A program made the position numbers and the translations under genes. Shown here piece by piece: positions 36,644 through 48,680 of a stretch of DNA of 64,000 nucleotides. The stretch spans positions 1 through 64,000 of the forward strand of contig JAIYBT010000015.1 of the NCBI GenBank assembly GCA_027488395.1. The letters are read 5' to 3'. The notes beneath the pieces were generated by a model that saw only the letters and a program-made list of their open reading frames with translations, searched no databases and was not told where the DNA came from. This DNA comes from Methylophilaceae bacterium. Its GTDB lineage: Bacteria > Pseudomonadota > Gammaproteobacteria > Burkholderiales > Methylophilaceae. Position 1 is the first letter of the stretch. Each line of letters begins with the position of its first letter.

Positions 36644-36754
36644 ATGAAACAAATCACTGCAATGTTGTTTATCGTCATGGCTGTATTTTCACAAGTGTCT
36701 GTGGCTAACGACCACTGCGACAAAGATCATCAAGACAAAGCGCACTGTAAGTAA
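36644..36754 (+). CDS. putative secreted His/Cys/Asp-rich microprotein
   Basis: MKQITAMLFIVMAVFSQVSVA|NDHCDKDHQDKAHCK*: signal-peptide-like N-terminus, TTGGAG upstream of ATG, terminator downstream. Confidence 0.6.
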   Translation: MKQITAMLFIVMAVFSQVSVANDHCDKDHQDKAHCK

Positions 36755-36785
36755 CACGCGCGTTTAGAGCACCCGGATTTTAGAT

Positions 36786-36814
36786 AAAAAAACACCCCGC
36801 TTCAGCGGGGTGTT
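36786..36814. terminator. bidirectional intrinsic terminator
   Basis: AACACCCCGC-ttca-GCGGGGTGTT. Confidence 0.85.
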
Positions 36815-36831
36815 GTCGTTTTACACTTGGG

Positions 36832-38280
36832 TTATGCACTCAGTTTTTGCTTGAGCAACTCGTTGACTTGAGCAGGGTTGGCTTTGCCTTGCGAGGCTTT
36901 CATACATTGCCCCACCAGCGCATTAAAGGCTTTTTCTTTACCGGCTTTAAACTCTGCCACCATAGCAGGGTTGGCTGCCAATACACCATCAATGATTGCC
37001 GCAATCGCGCCCGTATCTGAGACTTGTTTTAACCCTTTGGCGTCGATAATGGCATCGACTTCGCCTTCACCCGCCCACATCGCCTCAAACACTTGCTTGG
37101 CGGCATTATTAGAGATGGTGCCATCACTGATCCGTTTTAGCAGTGCCGCCAATTGCGTGGCAGACAGTGGGCTATCTAGAATGGATTTTTCTTCGGCATT
37201 TAACTTGGCAGACACCGCACCCATGACCCAGTTGGCCGCTTGTTTCGGCTCGGCGCCTGCTTGCACCGTCGCGATAAAATAATCGGCTATGGCTTTAGAG
37301 GATGTCAGTGCATTGGCATCATAACTTGACAATGCATAGTCACGCACAAACTGCGCTTGCAACGCTTGTGGCAACATTGGCATATCCGCCATCACGCGTG
37401 CTTTATCGGCGGCGGTCACCGCTAACGGTAGCAGGTCGGGGTCTGGAAAATAGCGGTAATCGTTCGCTTCTTCTTTGCTACGCATGGCGCGTGTTTCCCC
37501 CGTGTCTGGATTAAACAACACCGTGGCCTGCTGAATGGTGCCGCCATCTTCTAGGGTTTCAATTTGCCATTGCGTTTCATACTCAATGGCTTGTAACATA
37601 AATTTAAATGAGTTTAAGTTTTTAATCTCACGCCGCGTACCAAATTTTTCAGTGCCTTTCGGGCGAACAGACACGTTGACGTCGCAACGGAACGAGCCTT
37701 CTTGCATATTGCCGTCGCAAATACCAATCCATTGCACCAGCTCATGCAATTTTTTGGCATAAGCCACCGCCTCTGCCGCTGAGCGCATATCAGGCTCAGT
37801 CACAATTTCGAGGAGTGGTGTCCCCGCGCGGTTTAAGTCGATGCCAGACATGCCTTCTACCGCACCATGTACGGATTTCCCTGCATCTTCTTCGAGATGG
37901 GCACGCGTGATGTTGATGACTTTTTCGTAAGCCTCAGTGTTTTTGCTTGCAGGCACCAAAATGGTGACTGTACCTTTGCCCACCACCGGCAGCTCAAATT
38001 GGCTGATTTGGTAGCCTTTGGGTAAATCTGGATAGAAATAATTTTTGCGTGAAAACACGCTGATAGGCGGGATGTCGGCATCAATCGCCAAGCCAAATTT
38101 AATCGCACAGTCCACCGCTTGTTTGTTTAACACGGGCAATACGCCAGGCAAGGCAATACTCACCTCACAAGCTTGTGTATTGGGCGCCGCGCCATAGGTG
38201 GTGGATGCGCCGCTGAATTGCTTGGATTTGGTTTGTAACTGAACGTGGGTTTCTAACCCAATCACCACTTCCCACTGCAT
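36832..38280 (-). CDS. gatB: Asp-tRNA(Asn)/Glu-tRNA(Gln) amidotransferase subunit B
   Basis: [24 protein letters not shown]. Confidence 0.98.
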   Translation of the reverse strand: MQWEVVIGLETHVQLQTKSKQFSGASTTYGAAPNTQACEVSIALPGVLPVLNKQAVDCAIKFGLAIDADIPPISVFSRKNYFYPDLPKGYQISQFELPVVGKGTVTILVPASKNTEAYEKVINITRAHLEEDAGKSVHGAVEGMSGIDLNRAGTPLLEIVTEPDMRSAAEAVAYAKKLHELVQWIGICDGNMQEGSFRCDVNVSVRPKGTEKFGTRREIKNLNSFKFMLQAIEYETQWQIETLEDGGTIQQATVLFNPDTGETRAMRSKEEANDYRYFPDPDLLPLAVTAADKARVMADMPMLPQALQAQFVRDYALSSYDANALTSSKAIADYFIATVQAGAEPKQAANWVMGAVSAKLNAEEKSILDSPLSATQLAALLKRISDGTISNNAAKQVFEAMWAGEGEVDAIIDAKGLKQVSDTGAIAAIIDGVLAANPAMVAEFKAGKEKAFNALVGQCMKASQGKANPAQVNELLKQKLSA

Positions 38281-38281
38281 G

Positions 38282-39763
38282 TTAAATTCCCTCCGGCATA
38301 CGGGTATGCCAGTCTGTCACTTGTTGATAGGCATGGCCCACATTGAGCATGCGCGCTTCATCAAAATAATTACCAATAATTTGCAAACCAACAGGCAAAG
38401 CTTTGCCCTCCGTGGTGTGCACAAACCCCGCTGGAATACTCATGCCAGGCAAGCCCGCCAAATTGACCGCAATGGTGTATAAATCCTCTAAATACATCGC
38501 CACAGGATCATTGGTTTTTTCACCGACTTTAAACGCGGTAGAGGGCGCCGCTGGCCCCATGATGACATCGCAATGTTTAAACGCTTCGGTAAAGTCTTGC
38601 GCAATTAGGCGACGAATTTGCTGGGCTTTTAAATAATAAGCATCGTAGTAACCAGCACTGAGCACATAGGTGCCAATTAAAATACGGCGTTTTACTTCGG
38701 CGCCAAAGCCTTCCGCACGTGACTTCATATACATATCTAATAAATCGGTATAGTCGGCCGCGCGGTGGCCATAGCGCACGCCATCATAGCGCGACAAGTT
38801 AGAACTTGCTTCAGCTGGGGCGAGCACGTAATACACCGGAATAGAAAGATTGTTATTCGGCAAACTGATTTCTACAATTTGCGCACCGAGTGCTTGATAT
38901 TGCGCAATCGCGGTTTCGATCACTTTGGCCACTTCAGCATTGAGGCCGTCGGCAAAGTATTCTTTAGGCAAGCCAATGCGCAACCCTTGCAACGGTTTAT
39001 CCGCCTGCATGGCAGCTAAGCCACGGGTATAGTCTTCTTTCTCGCGCTGCACGCTGGTGGAGTCACGGCTATCAAAGCCGGCCATCACGTTGAGCATCAT
39101 GGCGCAATCTTCGGCAGATTTTGCCATGGGTCCCGCCTGATCAAGGCTGGAGGCAAAGGCAATCATGCCAAACCGCGAGACCAAGCCATAAGTCGGTTTT
39201 AAGCCAGTAAAGCCACACAGCGAGGCCGGTTGACGAATCGAGCCGCCAGTATCGGTGCCAGTCGCTGCTGCACATAAGCGTGCCGCAACCGCGGCGGCAG
39301 ATCCGCCCGAGCTTCCGCCCGGCACGCGCGTGGTATCCCACGGGTTTTTTACGCCGCCAAAATAGCTGGTCTCGTTGGATGAGCCCATGGCAAACTCGTC
39401 CATATTGGTTTTGCCTAAATTCACCGCACCCACCGCATCAAACTGACTGATCACATGGGCATCATAGGGGGCAATAAAGGTTTCTAACATTTTGGAGCCG
39501 CACGTCGTGCGCCAGCCATTGGCGCAAAAAATATCTTTCTGTGCCAGAGGAATGCCCGTGAGCGGTTGCGCCTCACCAGCGGCAATTTTTGCATCCGCGG
39601 CTTGCGCTTGCGCCAAGGATTTAGCTGGGTCCAAGGTGATGTACGCATTGATATGGGGGTTTAACGCATCAATCCGATCGAGATACGCTTGCGTGAGTTC
39701 AACGCTGGAAACCTGCTTGGCGGCCAAGGCGGTGCTAAGTTGTTTTAAACTGCTATTAATCAT
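38282..39763 (-). CDS. gatA: Asp-tRNA(Asn)/Glu-tRNA(Gln) amidotransferase subunit A
   Basis: Amidase signature [32 protein letters not shown]. Confidence 0.98.
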   Translation of the reverse strand: MINSSLKQLSTALAAKQVSSVELTQAYLDRIDALNPHINAYITLDPAKSLAQAQAADAKIAAGEAQPLTGIPLAQKDIFCANGWRTTCGSKMLETFIAPYDAHVISQFDAVGAVNLGKTNMDEFAMGSSNETSYFGGVKNPWDTTRVPGGSSGGSAAAVAARLCAAATGTDTGGSIRQPASLCGFTGLKPTYGLVSRFGMIAFASSLDQAGPMAKSAEDCAMMLNVMAGFDSRDSTSVQREKEDYTRGLAAMQADKPLQGLRIGLPKEYFADGLNAEVAKVIETAIAQYQALGAQIVEISLPNNNLSIPVYYVLAPAEASSNLSRYDGVRYGHRAADYTDLLDMYMKSRAEGFGAEVKRRILIGTYVLSAGYYDAYYLKAQQIRRLIAQDFTEAFKHCDVIMGPAAPSTAFKVGEKTNDPVAMYLEDLYTIAVNLAGLPGMSIPAGFVHTTEGKALPVGLQIIGNYFDEARMLNVGHAYQQVTDWHTRMPEGI

Positions 39764-39813
39764 CTGATAAACCGTGTATGTTGTACTATTCGATGGTGCA
39801 AGATCATGTCAGT

Positions 39814-40101
39814 TTATTCAATGACTTTGGGGACTAAATACAGTCCATCTTGCGTCGCAGGGGCAATCGATTGAAAACGTTCTCGTTGGTTGTCACTGGT
39901 CACCACATCATCGCGCAATCGTTGTGTCACGTCTTGCGAATGCGACATCGGCACAATACCTGTGGTATCCACCGCTTGCATTTGCTCAATCAAGCCAATA
40001 ATGCCTGACAGTTTGCTTAAGGTCGCTTGGGCTTCTTGCTCGCTAACTTGAATGCGGGCGAGGTGGGCAATACGTTTGATGTCGTCTAGATTAAGTGCCA
40101 T
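39814..40101 (-). CDS. gatC: Asp-tRNA(Asn)/Glu-tRNA(Gln) amidotransferase subunit C
   Basis: [25 protein letters not shown]. Confidence 0.96.
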   Translation of the reverse strand: MALNLDDIKRIAHLARIQVSEQEAQATLSKLSGIIGLIEQMQAVDTTGIVPMSHSQDVTQRLRDDVVTSDNQRERFQSIAPATQDGLYLVPKVIE

Positions 40102-40177
40102 GGCGTCAGTTATGTCAAGATTTTGAAATCACATCTTAATTTCATGTGCGTTTTGCGCTATTATACCTTGATTTTAA

Positions 40178-41269
<1,092 letters not shown>

Positions 41270-41298
41270 CGCAACCGTTGATGCGGTAGGGCACGCGC

Positions 41299-42591
41299 AT
41301 GCTAAAAGGCATACATCAACAGCTAGATCCTCAAGATACCCCTGCTTTTTTTGTGCAGGGGCCAAAGCCGTTTTCACGGCTCATGCTATTTTGTGCCGCT
41401 TCTTTGGTGATGATGGCCATCGATGCGCGCTTTGATTATCTTAACCGCGTCAGACAGGGCTTTAGTGCTGCCTTGCATCCTCTGGAAGTGGTCGCTCGCG
41501 CGCCCAACGAATGGGGCCGCAATATTGACCGTTACTTTACCGCGCACAACAGTTTGATCAAAGAAAATGCCAACCTCAAACAACAAGCGTTGATCGACCA
41601 TGCCGCATTGCAACGACTGGCAACCGTAGACCACGAAAATCAACATTTACGTAGCTTACTCAAAGGCGATCAACCGCGCATTCCTGATGCCATCTTAGGC
41701 GAAGTCTTGCATATGGGCCGCGACCCGTTTAGCAATATTTTAACCCTCAATCGGGGCAGTCGGGACCAAATCGCGGCTGGACAAGCCGTGGTGGATGGTC
41801 AAGGCGTGGTGGGTCAAATCACCCGTGTCTACCCTTACACCAGTGAAGTCACCCTGATTACCGATAAAAAACTATCCATCCCAATCCAAATTGAGCGTAA
41901 TCAGTTACGGGCGATCGCCTTTGGTGAAGGCAAACGCAATACCCTCGACATTCCTTACTTACCCACCAGCGTGGATATTAAAGTGGGGGATACCCTGGTG
42001 ACGTCCGGCATTGACGGCGTCTACCCTGCAGGCTTGGCAGTCGCACAAGTCACTCAAATCAAACAAAGCCAAGATTCGCCGTTTGCCAAAATCATTAGCC
42101 GCCCAATTGCAGGGGTGAATAATCATAAACACGTGCTGATTTTAAAATTACCTGAAACCGCGCCCAGCAATCCAATCTTGGAAAATCGGCCTGCTATGCC
42201 GCGCAACAGCACACAACACTTAGACCAATCGGTGGTGGATGTCTTGCAAAAAGAAAATGCGAAAATGGATCCTGCACCGCCTGTAAAAGCTACCCTTGAA
42301 ACGCCTACTGCGACAGACGCCGCCAATCCCGATGCTGTACCCACTGCCACCGCACCCGTGGGCGAAGCGCCAATAAATGCAAACGAATCGCCGCCAAGTA
42401 CACCGACGACGCCTGCCGCCGTGACACCTCCTGTGAACCATCCAACCGGGTTGACCCACCCAATGCCGCATGAATCCGTGGCGCCTGCAACGTCGCCATC
42501 AATGCCTGAGGCGCCTACCAGCAGACCTGCCAAACCAAGCCCACAGCTCAACCCTGCAGCAGGGATCCCTGCGGGAAGAAATCGTCCATGA
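41299..42591 (+). CDS. mreC: rod shape-determining protein MreC
   Basis: MreC core plus long Pro/Thr/Ala-rich C-terminal tail; between mreB and mreD. Confidence 0.95.
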   Translation: MLKGIHQQLDPQDTPAFFVQGPKPFSRLMLFCAASLVMMAIDARFDYLNRVRQGFSAALHPLEVVARAPNEWGRNIDRYFTAHNSLIKENANLKQQALIDHAALQRLATVDHENQHLRSLLKGDQPRIPDAILGEVLHMGRDPFSNILTLNRGSRDQIAAGQAVVDGQGVVGQITRVYPYTSEVTLITDKKLSIPIQIERNQLRAIAFGEGKRNTLDIPYLPTSVDIKVGDTLVTSGIDGVYPAGLAVAQVTQIKQSQDSPFAKIISRPIAGVNNHKHVLILKLPETAPSNPILENRPAMPRNSTQHLDQSVVDVLQKENAKMDPAPPVKATLETPTATDAANPDAVPTATAPVGEAPINANESPPSTPTTPAAVTPPVNHPTGLTHPMPHESVAPATSPSMPEAPTSRPAKPSPQLNPAAGIPAGRNRP

Positions 42592-43067
42592 AGCCGGTCA
42601 AATTTAGCACCTTTTTCTTTACGATCTTGGTGGCCTTGGTGTTTCAACTGTATCCGTGGTCTAACTCAGGCACCATTATTCGGCCCGACTTTTTATTAGT
42701 GATTGCAGTGTATTGGCTGTTGCAAGCGCCTTACCATTGCAACATTGGTTGGACTTGGTTTATAGGGTTATTGGTCGATTTATCCACTGGCAGTGTGTTG
42801 GGACAACATGCGTTTACTTTTGCCGTGACCGCCTTTATTGGGTTGAGTTATCAACGGCGTTTGGTGTTATTTACCCGTTGGCAATTGTTTTGGTATGTCC
42901 TGATGTTGTTTAGCGTGCAACGTGGGCTGATTTTGTTACTCAAATTGTTCGTCGGTAGTGAGCTGCCGGACTGGACTTACCTGCTACCCATTATCAGTGA
43001 TCTGCTGTTATGGCAAATGATGGTCGCCATGTTCGGCGAACTCACCCGGCCCAAAAAACTGTCTTAA
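42588..43067 (+). CDS. mreD: rod shape-determining protein MreD
   Basis: TM-rich, RPDFLLVIAVYW; overlaps mreC by 4 nt. Confidence 0.93.
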   Translation: MKPVKFSTFFFTILVALVFQLYPWSNSGTIIRPDFLLVIAVYWLLQAPYHCNIGWTWFIGLLVDLSTGSVLGQHAFTFAVTAFIGLSYQRRLVLFTRWQLFWYVLMLFSVQRGLILLLKLFVGSELPDWTYLLPIISDLLLWQMMVAMFGELTRPKKLS

Positions 43068-43068
43068 C

Positions 43069-45015
43069 ATGGGTTACAGCACCGAACTCAAAAACCATCA
43101 AAACGAACAACACAAGTTTAGAATCCGCCTGTTGATCCTAATCTTATTGGTGTTGGCTGCCTTTTCTGCGCTGGCCAGTCGCTTTTATTTTTTGCAGGTA
43201 CATCGTTATGATTACTATCAAACCTTGGCCGAAAATAACCGTATATCCATCGTGCCTATTACGCCCAATCGCGGCTTAATTTCGGACCGTCACGGCGTGA
43301 TTTTAGCGCATAACTTTTTTGTATATACCCTAGAAATCACACCCTCTAAAACTGATGATTTACAGGACACCATTGCCGATTTAAGCAAGATTGTAGAAGT
43401 ATCTCCCACCGATTTAAAACGCTTTAAAAAGCTACGCGCGCAAAGCCATACCTTTGAAAGTATCCCCATACGCACCCATTTGAACGAATTTGAAGCTGCC
43501 CGCTTTGCGGTGAATCGATTTCGGTTTCCAGGGGTAGAGCTGAAATCACGCCTGTTTCGGCATTATCCCTACGGCACCTTAGCCACCCATGCCATCGGCT
43601 ATATTAGCCGTATCAACGAAAACGATTTAAAAAAACTCAAAGAACACAGCGAGCTATCCAATTACAAAGGCACCGAACACATTGGCAAAGCCGGGGTTGA
43701 GCAAGCCTATGAACAAGAACTGCATGGTGTGACAGGCTTCCAGCAAGTGGAAATCGATGCCGATGGCCGCGCGGTGCGTGTACTTTCTAGTGCCTCACCC
43801 ACCTCTGGCAATAATATTGCGCTTTCCATCGACGCCAAACTACAAGAAATAGCGGAACAGGAATTTGCAGGGCGACGCGGTGCGCTGGTGGCGATACAGC
43901 CCGCCACAGGCGAAGTGCTTGCCATGGCTAGCATGCCCTCATTTGATGCCAACTTATTTGTGGATGGCATTGATTACGACAACTGGAATTTACTCAATAA
44001 CTCGTTGGACAAACCGCTGATTAACCGTGCACTCAAAGGCATTTATCCCCCGGGTTCCACCTTTAAACCGTTTGTCGCGTTGGCGGGCTTAGAATCAGGC
44101 AAACGACTGCCGCCCTATACCATTAGCGATCCCGGCTATTTTATGTTGCCCAATAGCCGTCACCGTTATCGGGATTGGAAACCTTCTGGCCACGGCTCGG
44201 TAGATATTCGCAAAGCGATTACGGTGTCTTGTGATACGTTTTTTTATGGCCTCGCCATGGAGCTTGGCATTGATCGGTTGACCGATTTTGTTCGCCATTT
44301 TGGTTTTGGTGAAAAAACCAACCTTGATATTCAAGGCGAACTTTCTGGCTTGTTACCAACGCCTGATTGGAAAAAACGTCGGTTTAAACAACCTTGGTAT
44401 ATGGGTGAAACTGTGATTGTCGGCATCGGCCAAGGCTATACCTTGGTCACACCGATGCAGCTGGCACATGCCACTGCCGTCTTAGCCAACAGTGGCAAGG
44501 CCATACAACCGCATTTAGTCAATGCCATTATCAATGCGAAAACCAATGCAGTGAAATGGCTACCGCATGTGGTGGCTGATCAATTACCGATTCACCCTGA
44601 TAACCTCGCGTTGGTACGCCAAGGCATGATCGATGTGACTAAACCGGGTGGCACAGCGGCCTCAGTGGGCGCCAATGCGAGCTACAACATTGCCGCAAAA
44701 ACGGGTACTGCGCAGGTGGTGGGGATTAAACAAAACGAAAAATACAATGAACATGCCATCAACGAGCGTCACCGCGACCATGCTTGGTTTATCGCATATG
44801 CGCCGGCAGAAGACCCCAAAATCGCAGTCGCAGTGATTGTGGAAAACGGAGGTCATGGTGGCTCCGCGGCTGGCCCGATTGCGCGCAAAGTGATGGATTA
44901 CTATTTACTAGGCAAACTGCCGCCTGTTGTCATCCCTGAAGGGGCTGAGCTGGTGGTCAACGCAGCAGAAGAAACACACGATGCCACAGGCCTAGTAGAG
45001 GAAGCACATGATTAA
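43069..45015 (+). CDS. mrdA: penicillin-binding protein 2
   Basis: GIYPPGSTFKPFVALAGLESG; SCDTFFYGLA; AAKTGTAQV. Confidence 0.97.
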   Translation: MGYSTELKNHQNEQHKFRIRLLILILLVLAAFSALASRFYFLQVHRYDYYQTLAENNRISIVPITPNRGLISDRHGVILAHNFFVYTLEITPSKTDDLQDTIADLSKIVEVSPTDLKRFKKLRAQSHTFESIPIRTHLNEFEAARFAVNRFRFPGVELKSRLFRHYPYGTLATHAIGYISRINENDLKKLKEHSELSNYKGTEHIGKAGVEQAYEQELHGVTGFQQVEIDADGRAVRVLSSASPTSGNNIALSIDAKLQEIAEQEFAGRRGALVAIQPATGEVLAMASMPSFDANLFVDGIDYDNWNLLNNSLDKPLINRALKGIYPPGSTFKPFVALAGLESGKRLPPYTISDPGYFMLPNSRHRYRDWKPSGHGSVDIRKAITVSCDTFFYGLAMELGIDRLTDFVRHFGFGEKTNLDIQGELSGLLPTPDWKKRRFKQPWYMGETVIVGIGQGYTLVTPMQLAHATAVLANSGKAIQPHLVNAIINAKTNAVKWLPHVVADQLPIHPDNLALVRQGMIDVTKPGGTAASVGANASYNIAAKTGTAQVVGIKQNEKYNEHAINERHRDHAWFIAYAPAEDPKIAVAVIVENGGHGGSAAGPIARKVMDYYLLGKLPPVVIPEGAELVVNAAEETHDATGLVEEAHD

Positions 45016-46105
45016 AAAATGGTTCACGCAATTTATTCGCCACATTGATTCTGTGTTGCTCGCCACGGTGCTGATGATTTTGGTGGTGGCATTGATGACG
45101 CTATACAGTGCTTCCGGGCAATCGATGGCGAAAGTCAACGGTCAGTTAATGAATATCATGGTGATGGTCGGTGTCATGTTGCTTGCCGCCAATACGCAAC
45201 CACAACATATTGAGCGGATAGCCTTACCCGCCTATTTATTTGGATTATTGTTATTGGTGGCGGTGGCCTTGATCGGTGATGTCAGCCACGGTGCACGTCG
45301 CTGGTTGAACTTAGGGGTGACAAAAATCCAACCCTCGGAATTAATGAAACTCGCGGTGCCGATTATGCTGTCTTGGTATTTTTCAAAACGCGAGGCGCAG
45401 TTAAGCAGTAAAGATTACGCCATTGCGGGCCTGATTTTACTAGCACCCGTGTTACTGATTGCGAAGCAACCCGATTTAGGGACCGCCACCTTGGTATTTG
45501 CGTCTGGTTTTTATGTGATTTTTTTGGCTGGGTTAAGTTGGAAATTTATCTTTGGCAGTGCCGTCGCCTTTGGCGCAGCGTTGCCCGTGTTATGGTCCAT
45601 GTTGCATGACTATCAACGACGGCGGGTTGAAATTTTAATCGATCCTTCGCAAGATCCGTTAGGGGCTGGCTACCACATTATTCAAGCCACCATTGCGATT
45701 GGCTCCGGCGGCACTACGGGCAAAGGCTGGCTCAATGGCACCCAATCGCAACTCGATTTTGTGCCCGAACGTACGACTGATTTTATTTTTGCCGTGTTTG
45801 CTGAAGAGTTTGGCTTGGTCGGCTGCTGCTTATTACTGGTGCTATTTACCATCATCATTGGCCGCGCCTTTATGATCGCATCCCAAGCCAAGAATGTGTT
45901 TTCACGCCTGCTTGCAGGCAGTATTGCTGCCACCTTTTTTACTTATTGTTTTGTCAACATGGGCATGGTGAGTGGTATTTTACCTGTGGTGGGCATCCCA
46001 CTACCGTTGGTAAGCTATGGCGGCACTTCTTTACTGACATTGGGTTTAAGCTTAGGTTTATTGATGAGTGTGCACTCACATAAACGGCTTGTTGCAACCG
46101 ATTAG
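45008..46105 (+). CDS. rodA: rod shape-determining protein RodA (SEDS glycosyltransferase)
   Basis: GARRWLNLGVTKIQPSELMKL; PLPLVSYGGTSLLTLGLSLGL. Confidence 0.97.
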   Translation: MIKKWFTQFIRHIDSVLLATVLMILVVALMTLYSASGQSMAKVNGQLMNIMVMVGVMLLAANTQPQHIERIALPAYLFGLLLLVAVALIGDVSHGARRWLNLGVTKIQPSELMKLAVPIMLSWYFSKREAQLSSKDYAIAGLILLAPVLLIAKQPDLGTATLVFASGFYVIFLAGLSWKFIFGSAVAFGAALPVLWSMLHDYQRRRVEILIDPSQDPLGAGYHIIQATIAIGSGGTTGKGWLNGTQSQLDFVPERTTDFIFAVFAEEFGLVGCCLLLVLFTIIIGRAFMIASQAKNVFSRLLAGSIAATFFTYCFVNMGMVSGILPVVGIPLPLVSYGGTSLLTLGLSLGLLMSVHSHKRLVATD

Positions 46106-46117
46106 GATCACCTGAGC

Positions 46118-47101
46118 ATGATGAACAAACACCTTAGCGCAATGATTGCGATGGCGTGGGTATTAAGCGCCTGCCAAAGCCCCATGCCTCCTCGAATCGC
46201 GCAACCGCCAACTCAACCCCACGGTGATTCCTCCTCAGCATCACCTGTGCCGACTGTCAGTGCGCCTGCCCCTGCGCTGCCAGGTCAACAAAGCGACCCT
46301 GGCGGCCCTAAAGTCATCCAAGTTGAGCCCAAAGCAGAGGGCCTCGGTGACCCGACCGAAGGCATCGATCCCACGATTCCGCTCGAAACCAGTGTCACCC
46401 CTAAATTAGAACCCTTGGTCAAAGGCACAATTAAGCCGTATGTGGTCAATGGCGAAACGGTGACGCCAATGACCACCCTTGCACCTTTTAGCCAAACAGG
46501 GATTGCTTCTTGGTATGGTAAAAAATTTCATGGCTTAAAAACCGCAAGCGGCGAACCCTACAATATGTTTAAACTGAGTGGTGCGCACCAAAAACTGCCA
46601 ATCCCAAGTTATGTACGTGTCACAAATTTAGATAATCAAAAAACAGTGGTGGTCCGCATCAATGATAGAGGCCCTTTTGCGCACAATCGCATCATCGATT
46701 TATCCTACGCCGCGGCCAAACAATTAGATTTGCTCAAACATGGCTCTGGGCGCGTCGCATTGCGTTTAATTGATCCGACGCAACCAGAAGCACAAGCCTC
46801 CGATGCCACGCGCGCGAGCACCCCTGAACCGACCAACGCACGGCCAGCTTTACCCACCTTGGCGGCCACTGGTACCTATGTACAACTGGGTGCATTTGGC
46901 GATGAGCAGAATGCAGACCGGTTATACCAGCGCATTGCACGCCATCAGCCAGAACGGCAACCTCTGTTGAACAAAGTGTATAATGGCAAAGTGTTTCAGG
47001 TTGTGCTGGGCCCGTATCCAGATCACGCGCTAGCGACCCAAGCAGCCAGCGATTTACGTGCGCAATTGCAATTACCTGCGTTTACATTTAATCGACCTTA
47101 A
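46118..47101 (+). CDS. rlpA: septal ring lytic transglycosylase RlpA with SPOR domain
   Basis: GIASWYGKKFHGLKTASGEPYNM; VRINDRGPF; SPOR domain. Confidence 0.93.
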   Translation: MMNKHLSAMIAMAWVLSACQSPMPPRIAQPPTQPHGDSSSASPVPTVSAPAPALPGQQSDPGGPKVIQVEPKAEGLGDPTEGIDPTIPLETSVTPKLEPLVKGTIKPYVVNGETVTPMTTLAPFSQTGIASWYGKKFHGLKTASGEPYNMFKLSGAHQKLPIPSYVRVTNLDNQKTVVVRINDRGPFAHNRIIDLSYAAAKQLDLLKHGSGRVALRLIDPTQPEAQASDATRASTPEPTNARPALPTLAATGTYVQLGAFGDEQNADRLYQRIARHQPERQPLLNKVYNGKVFQVVLGPYPDHALATQAASDLRAQLQLPAFTFNRP

Positions 47102-47163
47102 TTGGTCCAGTCGCATCTAGACACCCTGTCATTGTTATCTATTTTTTCATGAAGTGAATCACC

Positions 47164-48303
47164 ATGTGGCGTACCTTGTTTGTGTTAGTTTTTTCTTTTC
47201 CATTGATCGCCTCGGCAACGGCAGTGGTGCGCAGTGATATACCAGCGCCAACCCTGGCTGCTAAAGCGTTTGTACTGCGGGATGCCAACACTGGGCAATT
47301 GCTCGCCGCGCATCAACCAGACATGCCGGTGGAGCCCGCTTCATTGACGAAAGTGATGACCGCTTATCTCACCTTTGAAGCCGTTAAACAACAGCGCTTG
47401 CGCTTAGGCCAAGCCTTGCCAGTGAGTGAAAAGGCATGGAAAGTTGAAGGCTCTAAAATGTTTATCGACACCACCATGACGGTGACGGTAGATGAATTAC
47501 TCCATGGATTGATTATCCAATCGGGCAATGACGCCGCCGTCACCTTGGCCGAGGGCATTGCTGGTAGTGAAGAATTATTTGCTGCGTTAATGAATAAAAA
47601 AGCGGCTGCTTTGGGCATGCAACACAGTCATTTTATGAACGCAACGGGCCTGCCTGACCCCAACCACACCACCACTGCGCGCGATTTGGCCATCTTAGCC
47701 AATGCCTTGATTCGTGATTTTCCTCAGGATTATGCACGCTTATACTCGCAAAAAAGCTATACCTACAACAAAATCACGCAACCCAACCGTAACCGTTTAT
47801 TGTTTTTAGACCCAACGGTGGATGGTATGAAAACAGGTCACACCGAATCAGCAGGCTATTGTTTAATTTCATCCGCCAAGCGTGAGGATTTTCGCTTAAT
47901 CTCGGTGGTGCTCGGCACCGCCTCTGACAATGTGCGTGCGGCGGAAAGTCAAAAGCTATTAAATTTTGGCTTTCAATTTTATGAATCAAAACGTCTGTAT
48001 GCCGCAGGCAGTGTTATCCGCCAAGAAAAAGTCTGGAAAGGCACCGAAAACCAAGTGGCCATCACAGTTGCGCAACCTGTTTACTTTACGTTGCCTCGGG
48101 GTGAGTTTGCCAACATGAAAGCCAATATCCAATTACCGCAAGCGTTGTCCGCACCGATAAAAGCACAACAAGTGGTGGGGCAGCTTGCGTTTTCGCTTGA
48201 TGGCAAGGTGGTGCATCAAGTGCCATTGGTCGCCGCTAGTGCCGTCACCGCAAGCAATTTTGTTGCCCGAATGGTTGATCAAGTGCGGCTGTTTTTGCAA
48301 TAA
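47164..48303 (+). CDS. dacC: D-alanyl-D-alanine carboxypeptidase (PBP5/6 family)
   Basis: EPASLTKVMTAYLTFEA SxxK; SGNDAAVTLAE; KTGHTESAGYCL. Confidence 0.95.
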   Translation: MWRTLFVLVFSFPLIASATAVVRSDIPAPTLAAKAFVLRDANTGQLLAAHQPDMPVEPASLTKVMTAYLTFEAVKQQRLRLGQALPVSEKAWKVEGSKMFIDTTMTVTVDELLHGLIIQSGNDAAVTLAEGIAGSEELFAALMNKKAAALGMQHSHFMNATGLPDPNHTTTARDLAILANALIRDFPQDYARLYSQKSYTYNKITQPNRNRLLFLDPTVDGMKTGHTESAGYCLISSAKREDFRLISVVLGTASDNVRAAESQKLLNFGFQFYESKRLYAAGSVIRQEKVWKGTENQVAITVAQPVYFTLPRGEFANMKANIQLPQALSAPIKAQQVVGQLAFSLDGKVVHQVPLVAASAVTASNFVARMVDQVRLFLQ

Positions 48304-48368
48304 GCCATTGTGCGCTGCAGCCATTTTTATGTCAGTTGATGTCCATGTATTCAGGAGGTGCCGCCACG

Positions 48369-48674
48369 ATGACACAACCGCCTAGCCATCCCCAAGCGTC
48401 CAACCTGCCTCCAGCGGATGACACGCTGATTGAATTTCCATGCCAGTTTCCGATAAAAGTGATGGGTGAGAGCCATCCGCAGTTTAGCCATGAAATAATC
48501 CAAGTGATTCAAACGCATTTACCCGCGTTTGGTGCGCACCTGGTTGAAACGCGTGGCAGTGCAAATGGCAAATATACCAGCTTGACTTGTACGGTCTATG
48601 TCACTTCAAAACCGCAACTCGATGCGATCTATCACAGCTTAACCGTACATCCACGGGTGAAAGTCGTCCTCTAA
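48369..48674 (+). CDS. ybeD: YbeD/DUF493 family protein
   Basis: LIEFPCQFPIKVMGES; SKPQLDAIYHSLTVHPRVKVVL; upstream of lipB. Confidence 0.9.
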   Translation: MTQPPSHPQASNLPPADDTLIEFPCQFPIKVMGESHPQFSHEIIQVIQTHLPAFGAHLVETRGSANGKYTSLTCTVYVTSKPQLDAIYHSLTVHPRVKVVL

Positions 48675-48680
48675 ATCGCA

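Noticed and set aside
42123-42647. 174-aa Gly/Val-rich antisense ORF in mreC
   Set aside because: Antisense reading of the Pro/Ala-rich MreC tail.
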